Shown one piece after another: positions 37,000 to 44,965 of a stretch of DNA of 64,000 nucleotides (positions are counted from its first letter, which is position 1; each line of letters starts with the position of its first letter). The DNA is from Streptomyces sp. NRRL WC-3605 (GTDB lineage Bacteria > Actinomycetota > Actinomycetes > Streptomycetales > Streptomycetaceae). The notes beneath the pieces are model-generated. The model did not search any database and was not told where the DNA came from. It saw only the letters and a list, made by a program, of their open reading frames with translations. The translations under genes were made by a program, and so were the position numbers. The stretch is from assembly GCF_001509795.1 (NCBI RefSeq), contig NZ_LLZN01000050.1, forward strand, positions 62,001 through 126,000, written 5' to 3'.

Positions 37000-37735
37000 G
37001 ATCAAGCTGAACCCCGTGCGGGGGCGCGGGGTGGAACGGGCTTCCGGACCACGGTGCGCTCGGGTCCGTCCAGGAGGAGCGTGTTGTGTACGACGCCGAT
37101 GCTGCTCTGCACGCGTCGGGGGTGTGCCCCGGAAAAGCACCCCAGGAGGCGGTTGCGGTGAGATGGCCGACATCGCCCAGGCGTTCCCGGCCCAGGCATT
37201 CAACGCAAAGGTGCCGTAGCGGAGTTCGGCCCCTTGTTCGTGAGGCGGACCGCCTCGGCGAGGAACTGGCGCGGGTCACCGGGGGGAGTTTCAACACGGC
37301 GAGGACGGGGGCGAAGTGCTCCGTGGTCAGAGCTAGTCCGGGTTCCGCCGCGGCGAGACCTGTGATCAGCGCGGCCTGTTCCGAGCCGTTCGGCGTCGTA
37401 GCCGTACGTGTCGAGAGCGTGGGCGCCCCGGTCGTCGCTGCCGGGGTAGTGCGGGGACGGGTGCGTCGGCCAGCGCGGCTCGCGGGCGGGCCAGGAAGCG
37501 GTTCTTCCGCGCCCAGTCGGCGCTGACGACGACCGCCTGGCTCGCTACGCAGTTGTAGCCGTTGTGGTGCAGCTTCTGGGTGGCGATGTGCGCGGCCTGG
37601 TAGCTCAGGTCCGCCTCGGATCGGCCGCCCGGCAGCACGATCGTGGGGGAGACCCCGCCCAGTTCGCTGGTGGCCGGCTTGTCGAGCAGCGGTCTGCCCG
37701 CCTTCTTGCGGCCGGCGCCCTCGCATCGGCGGCCG
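37000..37735 (-). pseudogene. Decayed aldehyde dehydrogenase
   Basis: Minus-strand fragments in shifting frames match the C-terminal half of an aldehyde dehydrogenase. At the right are LLDKPATSELGGVSPTIVLP (catalytic-Glu region) and then LHHNGYNCVASQAVVVSADW (catalytic-Cys region). After a frameshift comes EPGLALTTEHFAPVLAVL, then SWGAFPGHT in one frame and GVVHNTLLLDGPERTVV in another. At least three frame disruptions and loss of the N-terminal half show it is non-functional. Coordinates are approximate. Confidence 0.75.
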
Positions 37736-37920
37736 TCGCCACTGGCAGGACGGGATCGCTAGGGGGTGTCTTGCCGATCAGGCCGGGCTCCCGGCGCCTG
37801 GCACCGCGCCTCGCCGCGTTGTCGTCGGTCGCCGATGCGCCGCATCGACTCCCTCCTTCCGCCTTGCGAGGCACGGCACCAGACACCGGGAGCTGACCCG
37901 GCCTGATCGACAAGACACCC

Positions 37921-38135
37921 CTAGCCCCACACGACCACTTCCACGCTGGCGCCCGGTGACGCGCAGTTCCATCCAGCACGGGGCCAGGGGCGTATCTGCG
38001 GGCGTTGGTGACGAGTTCGCTGACCACCAGTTGGGTCAGGTCCATTGCGCGAGCGGACACCGGCAGGCCGTGCTCCGGACACGGGTGAGGAAGTCCACCG
38101 CCCAGTGGCGTGCCTCAGCGATCACGTGCCCGTCA
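37921..38135 (-). pseudogene. Decayed anti-sigma-type ATP-binding protein
   Basis: Minus-strand pieces AEARHWAVDFLTRVR, then (new frame) SARAMDLTQLVVSELVTNARRYAPGPVL, then (new frame) MELRVTG and (new frame) ASVEVVVW reproduce the HATPase_c_2 domain of Streptomyces RsbW-like regulators. SELVTNA is the ATP-binding N-box. Three frameshifts in about 200 bp mean it cannot be expressed as a whole. Confidence 0.75.
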
Positions 38136-38147
38136 CCTCCAGCGCGA

Positions 38148-38252
38148 CGGGTCGCCGGCGTCCAGGAATCGGTGCTACGGCTCCTTGAGATCGTCGGCCT
38201 GGACAAGGCCATGGGCTGCCATCCCACCGTCCACCAGGCCTTGACCGTCTGA
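38148..38252 (+). pseudogene. C-terminal remnant of a STAS anti-anti-sigma protein
   Basis: VQESVLRLLEIVGLDKAMGCHPTVHQALTV followed by a stop resembles the last helix and tail of STAS-domain anti-sigma antagonists (pattern: RLLExxGLD...hPSvxxAL). The N-terminal STAS core with its phospho-serine is missing. The fragment lies beside other partner-switch remnants, which supports the reading. Confidence 0.5.
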
Positions 38253-38354
38253 CCCGCGCCGTTCCCGACCACCGCGTTTCTACCCGGCTTCTGCGTTTGG
38301 GGCATCCCGCCGGCGTCACGAAATCGGTGGCCGCATTCTGGAAAGGCGTCTGCA

Positions 38355-38786
38355 GAGCCCTTGGACGACGATCTGGCACTTCTGGTGACCCAAGTGCGCC
38401 GACTTCCCGAAGATGCCACTGCCACCTGGGAGCTGGCCGCCGACCCAGCCTCGTCGCAGGGACACGCCGTCAAGTCGCCGACCGGCTGACCTCCTGGGAG
38501 CTGGAACATCTGGTGTTCACCGCAGAGCTGATCGTCAGTGAGCTGGTCACCAACGCCATCCGCTACGGCGGTGCCCCAGGGCCTGCGGCTGATTCGGGAT
38601 CAACGTCTGATCTGCGAGGTCTCCGATCCCAGCCAGATGCAGCCGCATCTGCGACGGGCCCGGTGGACGGATGAAGGCGGCCGCGGTCTGGTCCTGGTGG
38701 CGCAGCTGACCCATCGCTGGGGCAGCCGCTACACCGTTTCGGGCAAAAGTATCTGGACCGAACAACTGGTGGAAGAAGTTCCCTGA
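38355..38786 (+). pseudogene. C-terminal remnant of SpoIIE phosphatase/ATPase protein
   Basis: Three consecutive reading frames join into one Streptomyces PP2C-HATPase tail: EPLDDDLALLVTQVRRLPED and ATWELAADPA (end of phosphatase, start of ATPase domain); SLVAGTRRQVADRLTSWELE and LIVSELVTNAIRYGGAP (N-box) after a shift near 38446; GLRLIRDQRLICEVSD, RARWTDEGGRGLVLVAQL and HRWGSRYTVSGKSIWTEQL after a shift near 38577. The residues are well preserved apart from the frameshifts, so inactivation is fairly recent or mosaic. Confidence 0.78.
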
Positions 38787-39332
38787 CCTGTCGGCATACG
38801 CGGGAGTACGAACGGTTCATCAAGCACTCCGAGAGCCTGATCACCCGGGCGGCCCATCACCCTCACGACCAGGCGCCTCACCCGCACCGAAGAGGTGGGC
38901 TCGCTCAACCGGGACTGGGAACGGCAGCCGCTGCGGCATGGTCGTCCCACAGTCTCGCAGCTGCGTCTCCTGGGCGGCAGCGGCTTTTCCCCAGCCGTCG
39001 CGCTGCGTGTCGGTCGGCAACTCTTCCTGAGACGTTGAACTCCGGGTGAATCAATATCTGTTCCCGAGGGATCAGATTTTTGGGGGGGCGTGCGGCGGGA
39101 TTTTTTGCCGCGAGGAGCAACGTGGAATTATCCAACGCACAAGGGTCGTTCCGGCGTGCTACTGTCGTTCTCAGTTGCAGTTGTGGTTCCCAAAGCTTCA
39201 AGTGCCCTCACCAGGCTTCTGCCGGTTGGAGCGCTTTTGTATTTCCGGTCATTTCCGGGCGGGGTAATCATCGCGGCGACACGGCGTCCGCGTGGTGCGG
39301 ATGCCGATGCACTGCCCCAAAGGAGATATGAC
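38787..39332 (+). promoter_or_regulatory. Long leader/promoter region of first cold-shock gene
   Basis: No gene is seen. From about 39060 the composition turns T-rich with runs such as ATTTTTGGGGGGG and GGGATTTTTTGCC, unusual here. The stretch 39160-39330, with TTTTGTATTTCCGG, TTTCCGGGCGGGGTAATC and a closing AAAGGAGATATG, looks like a structured cold-shock-type 5' leader ending in a strong ribosome-binding site for the csp gene. The remainder (38787-39050) looks like degraded sequence. Confidence 0.5.
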
Positions 39333-39536
39333 ATGGCTACTGGCATCGTGAAGTGGTTCAACGCGGAAAAGGGCTTCGGCTTCATCGAGCAGGAGGGTGG
39401 CGGCGCCGACGTGTTCGCCCACTACTCGAACATTGCCGCGCAGGGCTTCCGTGAGCTGCTCGAGGGCCAGAAGGTGACCTTCGACATCGCGCAGGGCCAG
39501 AAGGGCCCGACGGCCGAGAACATCGTTCCGGCCTGA
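39333..39536 (+). CDS. Cold-shock domain protein (CspA type), copy 1
   Basis: The 67-residue CSD protein has both nucleic-acid-binding motifs: RNP1 KGFGFI and RNP2 DVFAHYS, beginning [17 protein letters not shown] and ending in the PTAENIVPA typical of Streptomyces. It acts as an RNA chaperone. The ATG at 39333 follows AAAGGAGAT; another ATG five bases earlier is out of frame. A long T-rich leader and a perfect 17-bp terminator flank it. The next genes (DEAD helicase, CBS, SCO5918-family) fit a cold/RNA theme. Confidence 0.96.
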   Translation: MATGIVKWFNAEKGFGFIEQEGGGADVFAHYSNIAAQGFRELLEGQKVTFDIAQGQKGPTAENIVPA

Positions 39537-39551
39537 CGCTCACGCACAGAC

Positions 39552-39595
39552 TGCAGCTGGGGCCCGCATCCTTCGGGGTGCGGGCCCCAGCTGCA
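39552..39595 (+). terminator. Strong hairpin terminator after csp copy 1
   Basis: A perfect 17-bp inverted repeat (39552-39568 with 39579-39595) around a 10-nt loop begins 15 bp after the csp stop. Confidence 0.88.
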
Positions 39596-39879
39596 CGCGT
39601 ATCCCGCAGCGGTTTCACCCGCGGGACGACCCGGAGGAATCCGCAGTATTACCGTAAGCGGTTCCTCCCTCAGGACGCAGGCGCATCCTGAAGCGCTGCA
39701 CCGCAGCCGGCCCCCGGATCGCAAGGGGCCCATCGCGTCACCCATTTCAGCACCTGTGCCCACGGACGTTTTGCCGGCCAGATCTGCATTCTTTTGCCAC
39801 CGGTCCATACTTGTAATTCTCCATGCCGTTCATCGCGGCGGGAATTCCTTGATATGTGCCACATCGAGGAAGGTTCCGC

Positions 39880-41373
39880 ATGAACCGCACGTACACGAAC
39901 GACCGCCCCGCCCGCACCCGTGACGGCCGTACCGACGCCGGAAGGGGCGCCGGCGGCTATGGCTCGCAGGCACCGCGGCGTACCGGCGCCCCCGTCCGCT
40001 CCGGCGGTTACGGCCGCCGGCCCGCCGCCGTGCAGGGCGAGTTCGCGCTGCCCAGGACGATCACCCCCGCACTGCCCGCCGTCGAGGGCTTCGCCGACCT
40101 CGACATGCCCGAGCAGCTGCTGGCCGAACTCGGCAGGCAGGGGGTGACCGTGCCGTTCCCGATCCAGGGCGCGACGCTGCCGAACTCCCTGGCGGGCCGT
40201 GACGTGCTCGGCCGCGGCCGCACCGGCTCCGGCAAGACCCTGGCCTTCGGCCTCGCCCTGCTCGCCCGCACCGCCGGACAGCGTGCCGAGCCCCGTCAGC
40301 CCCTGGGGCTGATCCTCGTACCCACGCGTGAGCTGGCGCAGCAGGTGACCGACGCGCTGACCCCGTACGCCCGCTCCGTGCGGTTGCGGCTGGCCACCGT
40401 GGTGGGCGGCATGTCGATCGGCCGGCAGGCCGGCGCGCTGCGCGGCGGAGCCGAGGTCGTCGTCGCGACCCCGGGGCGGCTGAAGGACCTCATCGACCGC
40501 GGCGACTGTCGGCTGAACCACGTGGGCATCACGGTGCTGGACGAGGCCGACCAGATGGCCGACATGGGCTTCATGCCCCAGGTCACCGCGCTGCTCGACC
40601 AGGTGCGCCCGGAGGGGCAGCGGATGCTGTTCTCCGCCACCCTGGACCGCAACGTCGACCTGTTGGTGCGCCGCTATCTGGCCGACCCCGTCGTGCATTC
40701 GGTCGACCCGTCGGCCGGTGCGGTCACGACGATGGAGCACCACGTCCTGCACGTCCACGGCGCCGACAAGCACGCCGCCACGACCCAGATCGCCGCCCGG
40801 AACGGCCGCGTGATCATGTTCCTGGACACCAAGCACGCCGTCGACCGGCTGACCCAGGACCTGCTCAACAGCGGGGTACGGGCCGCCGCGCTGCACGGTG
40901 GCAAGTCGCAGCCGCAACGCACCCGCACGCTGGGGCAGTTCAAGACGGGGCACGTCACCGTGCTGGTGGCGACCAATGTCGCGGCGCGCGGCATCCACGT
41001 CGACAACCTCGACCTGGTCGTCAACGTCGATCCGCCGACCGACCACAAGGACTACCTCCACCGCGGCGGCCGTACCGCCCGCGCCGGCGAGTCCGGCAGC
41101 GTCGTCACCCTGGTCACGCCGAACCAGCGCCGAGGCATGGTCCGTCTGATGTCGGACGCCGGAATCCGGCCGCAGACCACCCAGATCCGCTCGGGCGACG
41201 AGGCCCTGAGCCGGATCACCGGCGCCCAGGCCCCGTCCGGCATCCCGGTCGTCATCACTGCACCGGTGGTCGAACGCTCCAAGCGCAGCGCCACCTCCCG
41301 AGGCCGACGCCGCCCCGCCTCGGCGACCAGGCGCACCCCCGTACGCCGGCCCGGCTTCGGCGCGGCGGCCTAG
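39880..41373 (+). CDS. DEAD-box RNA helicase
   Basis: The 497-residue helicase has a Gly/Arg-rich N-terminus and all core motifs: Q-type segment TVPFPIQGATLP, I GRTGSGKT, Ia PTRELAQQ, II DEAD (VLDEADQMADMGF), III SAT (MLFSATLD), V TNVAARGIHV and VI HRGGRTARAGESG. A basic Arg-rich tail probably aids RNA binding. It unwinds RNA, commonly during cold adaptation or ribosome assembly. GAGGAAGG precedes the ATG. A leader of roughly 280 bp separates it from the csp terminator. It is followed 38 bp later by a CBS gene. Confidence 0.95.
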   Translation: MNRTYTNDRPARTRDGRTDAGRGAGGYGSQAPRRTGAPVRSGGYGRRPAAVQGEFALPRTITPALPAVEGFADLDMPEQLLAELGRQGVTVPFPIQGATLPNSLAGRDVLGRGRTGSGKTLAFGLALLARTAGQRAEPRQPLGLILVPTRELAQQVTDALTPYARSVRLRLATVVGGMSIGRQAGALRGGAEVVVATPGRLKDLIDRGDCRLNHVGITVLDEADQMADMGFMPQVTALLDQVRPEGQRMLFSATLDRNVDLLVRRYLADPVVHSVDPSAGAVTTMEHHVLHVHGADKHAATTQIAARNGRVIMFLDTKHAVDRLTQDLLNSGVRAAALHGGKSQPQRTRTLGQFKTGHVTVLVATNVAARGIHVDNLDLVVNVDPPTDHKDYLHRGGRTARAGESGSVVTLVTPNQRRGMVRLMSDAGIRPQTTQIRSGDEALSRITGAQAPSGIPVVITAPVVERSKRSATSRGRRRPASATRRTPVRRPGFGAAA

Positions 41374-41411
41374 AACTCTTGAAGCGTACCCATCTCTGCA
41401 GGAGGCACCTT

Positions 41412-41816
41412 GTGACGCTGGTTCAGACACAGCTCCGCCCGGCGGACGCCGACTCCGTTAACAGGCCGGCGGTGGAGGTCATGGACGCGGCCGGACCGCA
41501 CGTCTGTGACGACATGAGCGTCGAGGTGGCGCTGGCCGTCATGGCCGCCGCCCGCACGGTCCGACTCGTCATCTGTGACCAGGACGGCCAGTGCACCGGC
41601 CTGGTCACCCGGACCGAACTCGCCGCCGTCCGAGACGGCTCCGACTACACGGACCGTGTCCGCCTGCGCGACGTCCTCGGCGACCACGGCTCGTTCGCCT
41701 CACCCGTCACCACGATGGCCGAAGCCGAGCACGCGATGCGCACCCGTCGGCTCGGTGTCCTGCCGGTGGTCGACGAGCAAGGCAGCGCCCTGGGCATCCT
41801 CGCCCTCTCCCGCTGA
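41412..41816 (+). CDS. CBS-domain protein
   Basis: The 134-residue protein has a pair of CBS motifs: VCDDMSVEVALAVMAAARTVRLVICDQDGQCTGLVTRTEL and SPVTTMAEAEHAMRTRRLGVLPVVDEQGSALGILALSR. Such Bateman modules bind adenine nucleotides. There is no attached enzyme domain, so it may act as a stand-alone energy sensor. GTG 41412 follows AGGAGG. It sits between the DEAD helicase and an SCO5918-family protein, with short gaps suggesting a single operon. Confidence 0.9.
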   Translation: MTLVQTQLRPADADSVNRPAVEVMDAAGPHVCDDMSVEVALAVMAAARTVRLVICDQDGQCTGLVTRTELAAVRDGSDYTDRVRLRDVLGDHGSFASPVTTMAEAEHAMRTRRLGVLPVVDEQGSALGILALSR

Positions 41817-41866
41817 AACGCCTCGTCCCTGACCGGACCGTTCTTTCCTTCTCCCTGTGAGGCCAC

Positions 41867-42175
41867 ATGCGCTGCGTCATCGCCCGCTTCCCTTTCGAGC
41901 TCACCAGGAGCGGCGTGCTGGAATCGATGACGGGCATCAAGCCCGAACCGGTCACCGGCGAATCGGTGATCATCGGCCGCCGCCGCTACCCCGTCAAGCA
42001 GGTCGGCCAGGTCATCACCCGCCAGGACCGCCGTGACTTCAGCGCCGCGGAAGTCCTGCGGGCCATGGCTCAGCTCGGCTTCACCTGCCGCGCCGTCCAC
42101 GAGGCAGCGCCCCTGGGCATTCTCAGCCCGATGCAGCACGCCTCCGCGATGCTCGGCACCCCTCTCGCGGTCTGA
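41867..42175 (+). CDS. SCO5918-family protein
   Basis: The 102-residue protein MRCVIARFPFELTRSGVLESMTGIKPEPVTGESVIIGRRRYPVKQVGQ... matches the small Streptomyces family named after SCO5918, itself encoded near a DEAD helicase and csp gene in S. coelicolor. There is no signal or membrane segment. The basic RRRYPVKQVGQVITRQDRRDF section may bind RNA, but this is a guess. A perfect 17-bp terminator follows, ending the helicase operon. Confidence 0.85.
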   Translation: MRCVIARFPFELTRSGVLESMTGIKPEPVTGESVIIGRRRYPVKQVGQVITRQDRRDFSAAEVLRAMAQLGFTCRAVHEAAPLGILSPMQHASAMLGTPLAV

Positions 42176-42210
42176 CCCGGTAATCAGACACGAGCCGACA
42201 CCTGATCAGC

Positions 42211-42248
42211 AGTGTGGGCCCGACCGGTGCGCCGGTCGGGCCCACACT
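42211..42248 (+). terminator. Terminator of the helicase-CBS-SCO5918 operon
   Basis: A perfect 17-bp stem (42211-42227 with 42232-42248) and TGCG loop lie 35 bp after the last stop of the operon. Confidence 0.9.
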
Positions 42249-43029
42249 GCGTGCGGCGGGTTCCCGTCACCGTTGCCCTGCAGGATCCGGGCGACATAAA
42301 ACTGCAGACGCGTGGGCGGCCCGTCCTCCTTCACGGGGGCGTCGAAGACGGCGGGCGAACTCGCCCGAGTGAGCGCAATCCCCCAGCACAGCCGACACCC
42401 TCTGCTTCCACAGCGCTTCGGCAGTCGGCCGACCGCTGACGGCAACGCCACCGGTGGCCGCGGCCAGGGACTTCTGGTGGCTCTGGCCGGACTCCACCAG
42501 GGCGGAACGTCCCCAGCAACTCGTCGGGCTGCGGTATGAGGCGGACCATATTCGCCGGCCATCCGGCTGCTTGAGCGGTGACGCTACCGAGCAAGGAAGG
42601 CGCTCACGATCTTGCCGCCGGTGGCCCGGAGGGTGGGCGCCGTGGCGTGGGCGAGGCCGGTGACCATGGGCCAGCCGAAGCCCCGGTACCGCCGTCCAGG
42701 TCAGGGGTGCGCGTGCGCGGCAGATGCCGGCTGGCGTCACGGCTGGAAACGTCCGTGCTGGTCGGTGGTGTCCTCACTAGACGCAGTGTCGGCCGGTGCC
42801 GCCGGCGGCAGCCGCGGCGCAGGCGGCGACGTCACGCCAACCCGACATGCCACGCGGCGGTGGGTCACGGTGAGCGCCGGCCAGAGCTTCGCGCTGCTTG
42901 AACCATCTATGGGGACCGGTCGAGGCAGACTGGGCGAGGCGGAGTACCGCATCTTCCCGCGCGCGGAAATCTGTACTCGCCGGAGTAGATATTGGTCGGC
43001 GATGTGGGTAAGGTTTCTGCGTAGCCGAG
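42249..43029. other. 780 bp of apparently decayed sequence
   Basis: No intact gene is supportable. On the minus strand between about 42290 and 42600, protein-like pieces occur in different frames (TAEALWKQRVSAVLGDCAHSGEFA, then VFDAPVKEDGPPTRLQFYVARILQG), suggesting a frameshifted relic I cannot identify. The right half has low coding periodicity and a lower G+C stretch near 42950-43030. Confidence 0.4.
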
Positions 43030-43101
43030 ATCAAGAGAAGCCCGGCAGAGATGAACTGCCGGGCAGTAGTGCGCAGTTGTAGTTGGCATGACGGTGCGGT
43101 G

Positions 43102-43324
43102 GTGGAGTTCCGAAGCCAGAGTGGTCGAGGACGGCGACGGGACTGACGACCGGACCGGGTGGCCCGCAGTGGTCAGGGGCCGCCACGAGCAGCACCGCAG
43201 TGTCAGTAAGCAGTGAAGTCAGTGAGCAGTACCTCGGTGAAGGCGCCGGCTGCGGGCGCGCGCACCGGGAGGTTCGGCAGTGGGGTTCTAAGCCAGAGCA
43301 GACGCAGGATGGGCGACGGGACTG
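43102..43324 (+). repeat. Dispersed imperfect 45-bp direct repeat
   Basis: Copy one is 43102-43145 and copy two 43280-43324. Both read GTGG-GTTC-AAGCCAGAG then GGCGACGGGACTG, with indels in the middle. The spacing is about 178 bp. Confidence 0.65.
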
Positions 43325-43610
43325 GCTGCCGAAGGGTGGCGCTGTTCGAGGCCACCAGCAGTTCGCAGTACAAGTAGTACGGAGTTCCCGTTAGTTAGTA
43401 GTTGATCAAGAGGGAAGAACGGAGGAGCCGAGCGCCATCAGGATCGCCCGGGCGGAAGTCTTGGACCCGGGTACCGCAGGACATCGATAGTGAGGTGGTC
43501 TCCGGTCAAGCAACCGCGATCCCCGCGCCCCCGACACCATCTCGGTCGGGTCTGCGGAAACACAGGGCCGGTGCAGTATCAGGGCCGGCAGATGGTGTAG
43601 GAGTTCCTTC

Positions 43611-43643
43611 GGGGCCCTGGTGCCAGTACGGCGCCAGGGCCCC
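43611..43643 (+). terminator. Attenuator-like hairpin in the MerR leader
   Basis: 14-bp arms (43611-43624 and 43630-43643, one G-T pair) with loop AGTAC end 25 bp before the MerR-like ATG. It could act as an attenuator or block the start region. Confidence 0.5.
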
Positions 43644-43668
43644 TCGAGGTGTCCCAGAGAGAGGTGCA

Positions 43669-44007
43669 ATGACAGCAGACGACACGTTCGGCCGTCTCGA
43701 TGACGACGACTACCCCGCCTACACCATGGGTCGGGCCGCCTAGATGCTCGGCACCACACAGGGCTTCCTGCGCGCCCTCGGCGAAGCCCGCCTCATCACC
43801 CCGCTGCGCTCCGCGGGCGGACACCGCCGCTACTCCCGCTACCAGCTGCGCATCGCCGCCCGCGCCCGGGAACTCGTCGACCACGGCACCCCCATCGAGG
43901 CCGCCTGCCGCATCATCATTCTCGAAGACCAGCTGGAGGAAGCCCAGCGCCTCAACGCCGAATACCGCCGCGCCACCGAATCGGCGGACCCGACCGCAGC
44001 AGCGTGA
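43669..44007 (+). pseudogene. MerR/BldC-like regulator interrupted by an in-frame amber codon
   Basis: From ATG 43669 the frame reads MTADDTFGRLDDDDYPAYTMGRAA, stops at TAG (43741-43743), then continues in the same frame MLGTTQGFLRALGEARLITPLRSAGGHRRYSRYQL... to a stop at 44007. Intact Streptomyces homologues, as I recall them, run GRAAEMLGTTQGFLRA, so one GAG-to-TAG change explains it. The DNA-binding helix-turn-helix (second half, with the wing GGHRRYSRYQL) is downstream of the stop. TAGATG would allow reinitiation to give an 87-residue protein lacking helix 1. It precedes csp copy 2. Confidence 0.78.
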
Positions 44008-44139
44008 GATAAGCGTGCCCGTCCGCGTCGGCGGGGACCGCACGCATGGTCTGCCGTGCGGTGTGATCGTTTCCTGTGGTGACGCGGCGTGTGGGCGTGT
44101 AGCGTCTGCGTCAGCTGTCGTGGTTCGGAACTCCCCCTT

Positions 44140-44165
44140 GCCCACGCCTCCGGCGTGGGCGTTTT
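44140..44165 (+). terminator. Intrinsic terminator or leader hairpin before csp copy 2
   Basis: A 9-bp perfect stem GCCCACGCC/GGCGTGGGC with a 3-nt loop is followed by GTTTT. It lies between the MerR-like gene and the csp gene. A weaker hairpin at 44038-44061 precedes it. Confidence 0.65.
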
Positions 44166-44250
44166 GCTGTGCTGTGCCGCAGGGACCAGGGCGATCACCT
44201 CCGTCTGCCACACGGAGTGGTAGGCGTTCATCGACTGGAAGGCATCAGAC

Positions 44251-44454
44251 ATGGCAACGGGAACTGTGAAGTGGTTCAACGCGGAGAAGGGCTTCGGCTT
44301 CATCGCTCAGGACGGCGGTGGTCCGGATGTCTTCGCGCACTACTCCGCGATCAACTCCACCGGCTTCCGGGAGCTCCAGGAGGGCCAGGCCGTGACGTTC
44401 GACGTCACCCAGGGCCAGAAGGGTCCGCAGGCCGAGAACATCACCCCGGCCTGA
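44251..44454 (+). CDS. Cold-shock domain protein (CspA type), copy 2
   Basis: The 67-residue protein [32 protein letters not shown]... has RNP1 KGFGFI and RNP2 VFAHYS and ends QAENITPA. It is close in sequence to copy 1 at 39333 but has a different leader. GGAAGG lies about 10 bases before the ATG. It follows the interrupted MerR-like gene and an intrinsic terminator-like stem, so its expression may depend on readthrough or a promoter inside 44160-44240. Two terminators follow. Confidence 0.96.
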   Translation: MATGTVKWFNAEKGFGFIAQDGGGPDVFAHYSAINSTGFRELQEGQAVTFDVTQGQKGPQAENITPA

Positions 44455-44503
44455 CCTCACAGACCCGCCCGAGGGGTCACGCACACTGCGTCCGGTGAGC
44501 GCC

Positions 44504-44529
44504 CCCGGTGGGCTTTGCCGCCCACCGGG
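44504..44529 (+). terminator. First hairpin after csp copy 2
   Basis: A perfect 10-bp stem CCCGGTGGGC/GCCCACCGGG with a 6-nt loop, 49 bp after the csp stop. Confidence 0.75.
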
Positions 44530-44562
44530 TGAAGCGCCTGCTCCCGTGCGGGGCGTGCACAG

Positions 44563-44602
44563 GATCAGGGGCCGCGCAGCCATCGCTGCGCGGCCCCTGA
44601 TC
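44563..44602. terminator. Second, 18-bp hairpin after csp copy 2
   Basis: A perfect 18-bp inverted repeat (44563-44580 with 44585-44602) around loop CATC, one of the strongest stems in the window. It isolates csp copy 2 from the pcaL region. Confidence 0.9.
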
Positions 44603-44965
44603 TGTTGAGACGGGTGTGACCTCGGCCGAACTCCCTAACCTCAGTTGGTTCGAGCGTCGTCCGGTGCGGGCGTCGCATGCCCTGTTGGGACAGGCGGGCC
44701 AGGCGGTAGCGGGTCAGTACGCGGTGCGGGCTGGTCCCCGTCAAGATCCCTCAGCCGAGACCTGGTTCACCTGTCCACAACACAACCTCCCCGGACAGAA
44801 CACCTGGCAGGCCACGCTGCGTCAGGGGCGCGCGTACACGCTGAGAGGCCCGGACTCGATCGACGAGGCCGTCGGCCGTGCCCGACGAGTCGAGCCACGG
44901 ATGCATCGAGCCGTGGGCTTCCCCCGGCTGTGTGAGATTTCGTGAGACGTGAGAGGGTCTGGGGC
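44603..44965. other. 363-bp gap upstream of pcaL
   Basis: A 109-codon open frame exists (44616-44945), but it has weak codon bias, no recognisable motif and no good ribosome-binding site, so I do not call it. The region probably contains the pcaL promoter; no clear -35/-10 pair or PcaR-like dyad was found. Confidence 0.4.

Larger units (their letters stand above)
43030..43668 (+). promoter_or_regulatory. Long structured, repeat-bearing leader before MerR-csp pair
   Basis: No gene is visible. The region has a 9-bp hairpin with 7-nt loop (43040-43064), a two-copy 16-bp GTCAGTRAGCAGT repeat (43202-43233), a dispersed roughly 45-bp repeat (43102-43145 and 43280-43324, both containing AAGCCAGAG and GGCGACGGGACTG), and a 14-bp GC stem at 43611-43643 just before the MerR-like start. 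It looks transcribed but untranslated: a leader RNA or small RNA. Confidence 0.5.

Noticed and set aside
36785..37726. 313-codon minus-strand frame over the aldehyde dehydrogenase relic
   Set aside because: Only short stretches match aldehyde dehydrogenase and they switch frames; the long frame itself is a patchwork.
42612..43082. 156-codon plus-strand frame in the decayed region
   Set aside because: No codon periodicity or recognisable motif, and it runs across the T-rich leader border.
43030..43668. CRISPR-like array because of repeated motifs
   Set aside because: Repeats are imperfect, only two copies, unevenly spaced and without spacers; no cas genes.
44616..44945. 109-codon open frame before pcaL
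   Set aside because: Weak codon bias, no ribosome-binding site and no motif; treated as intergenic.
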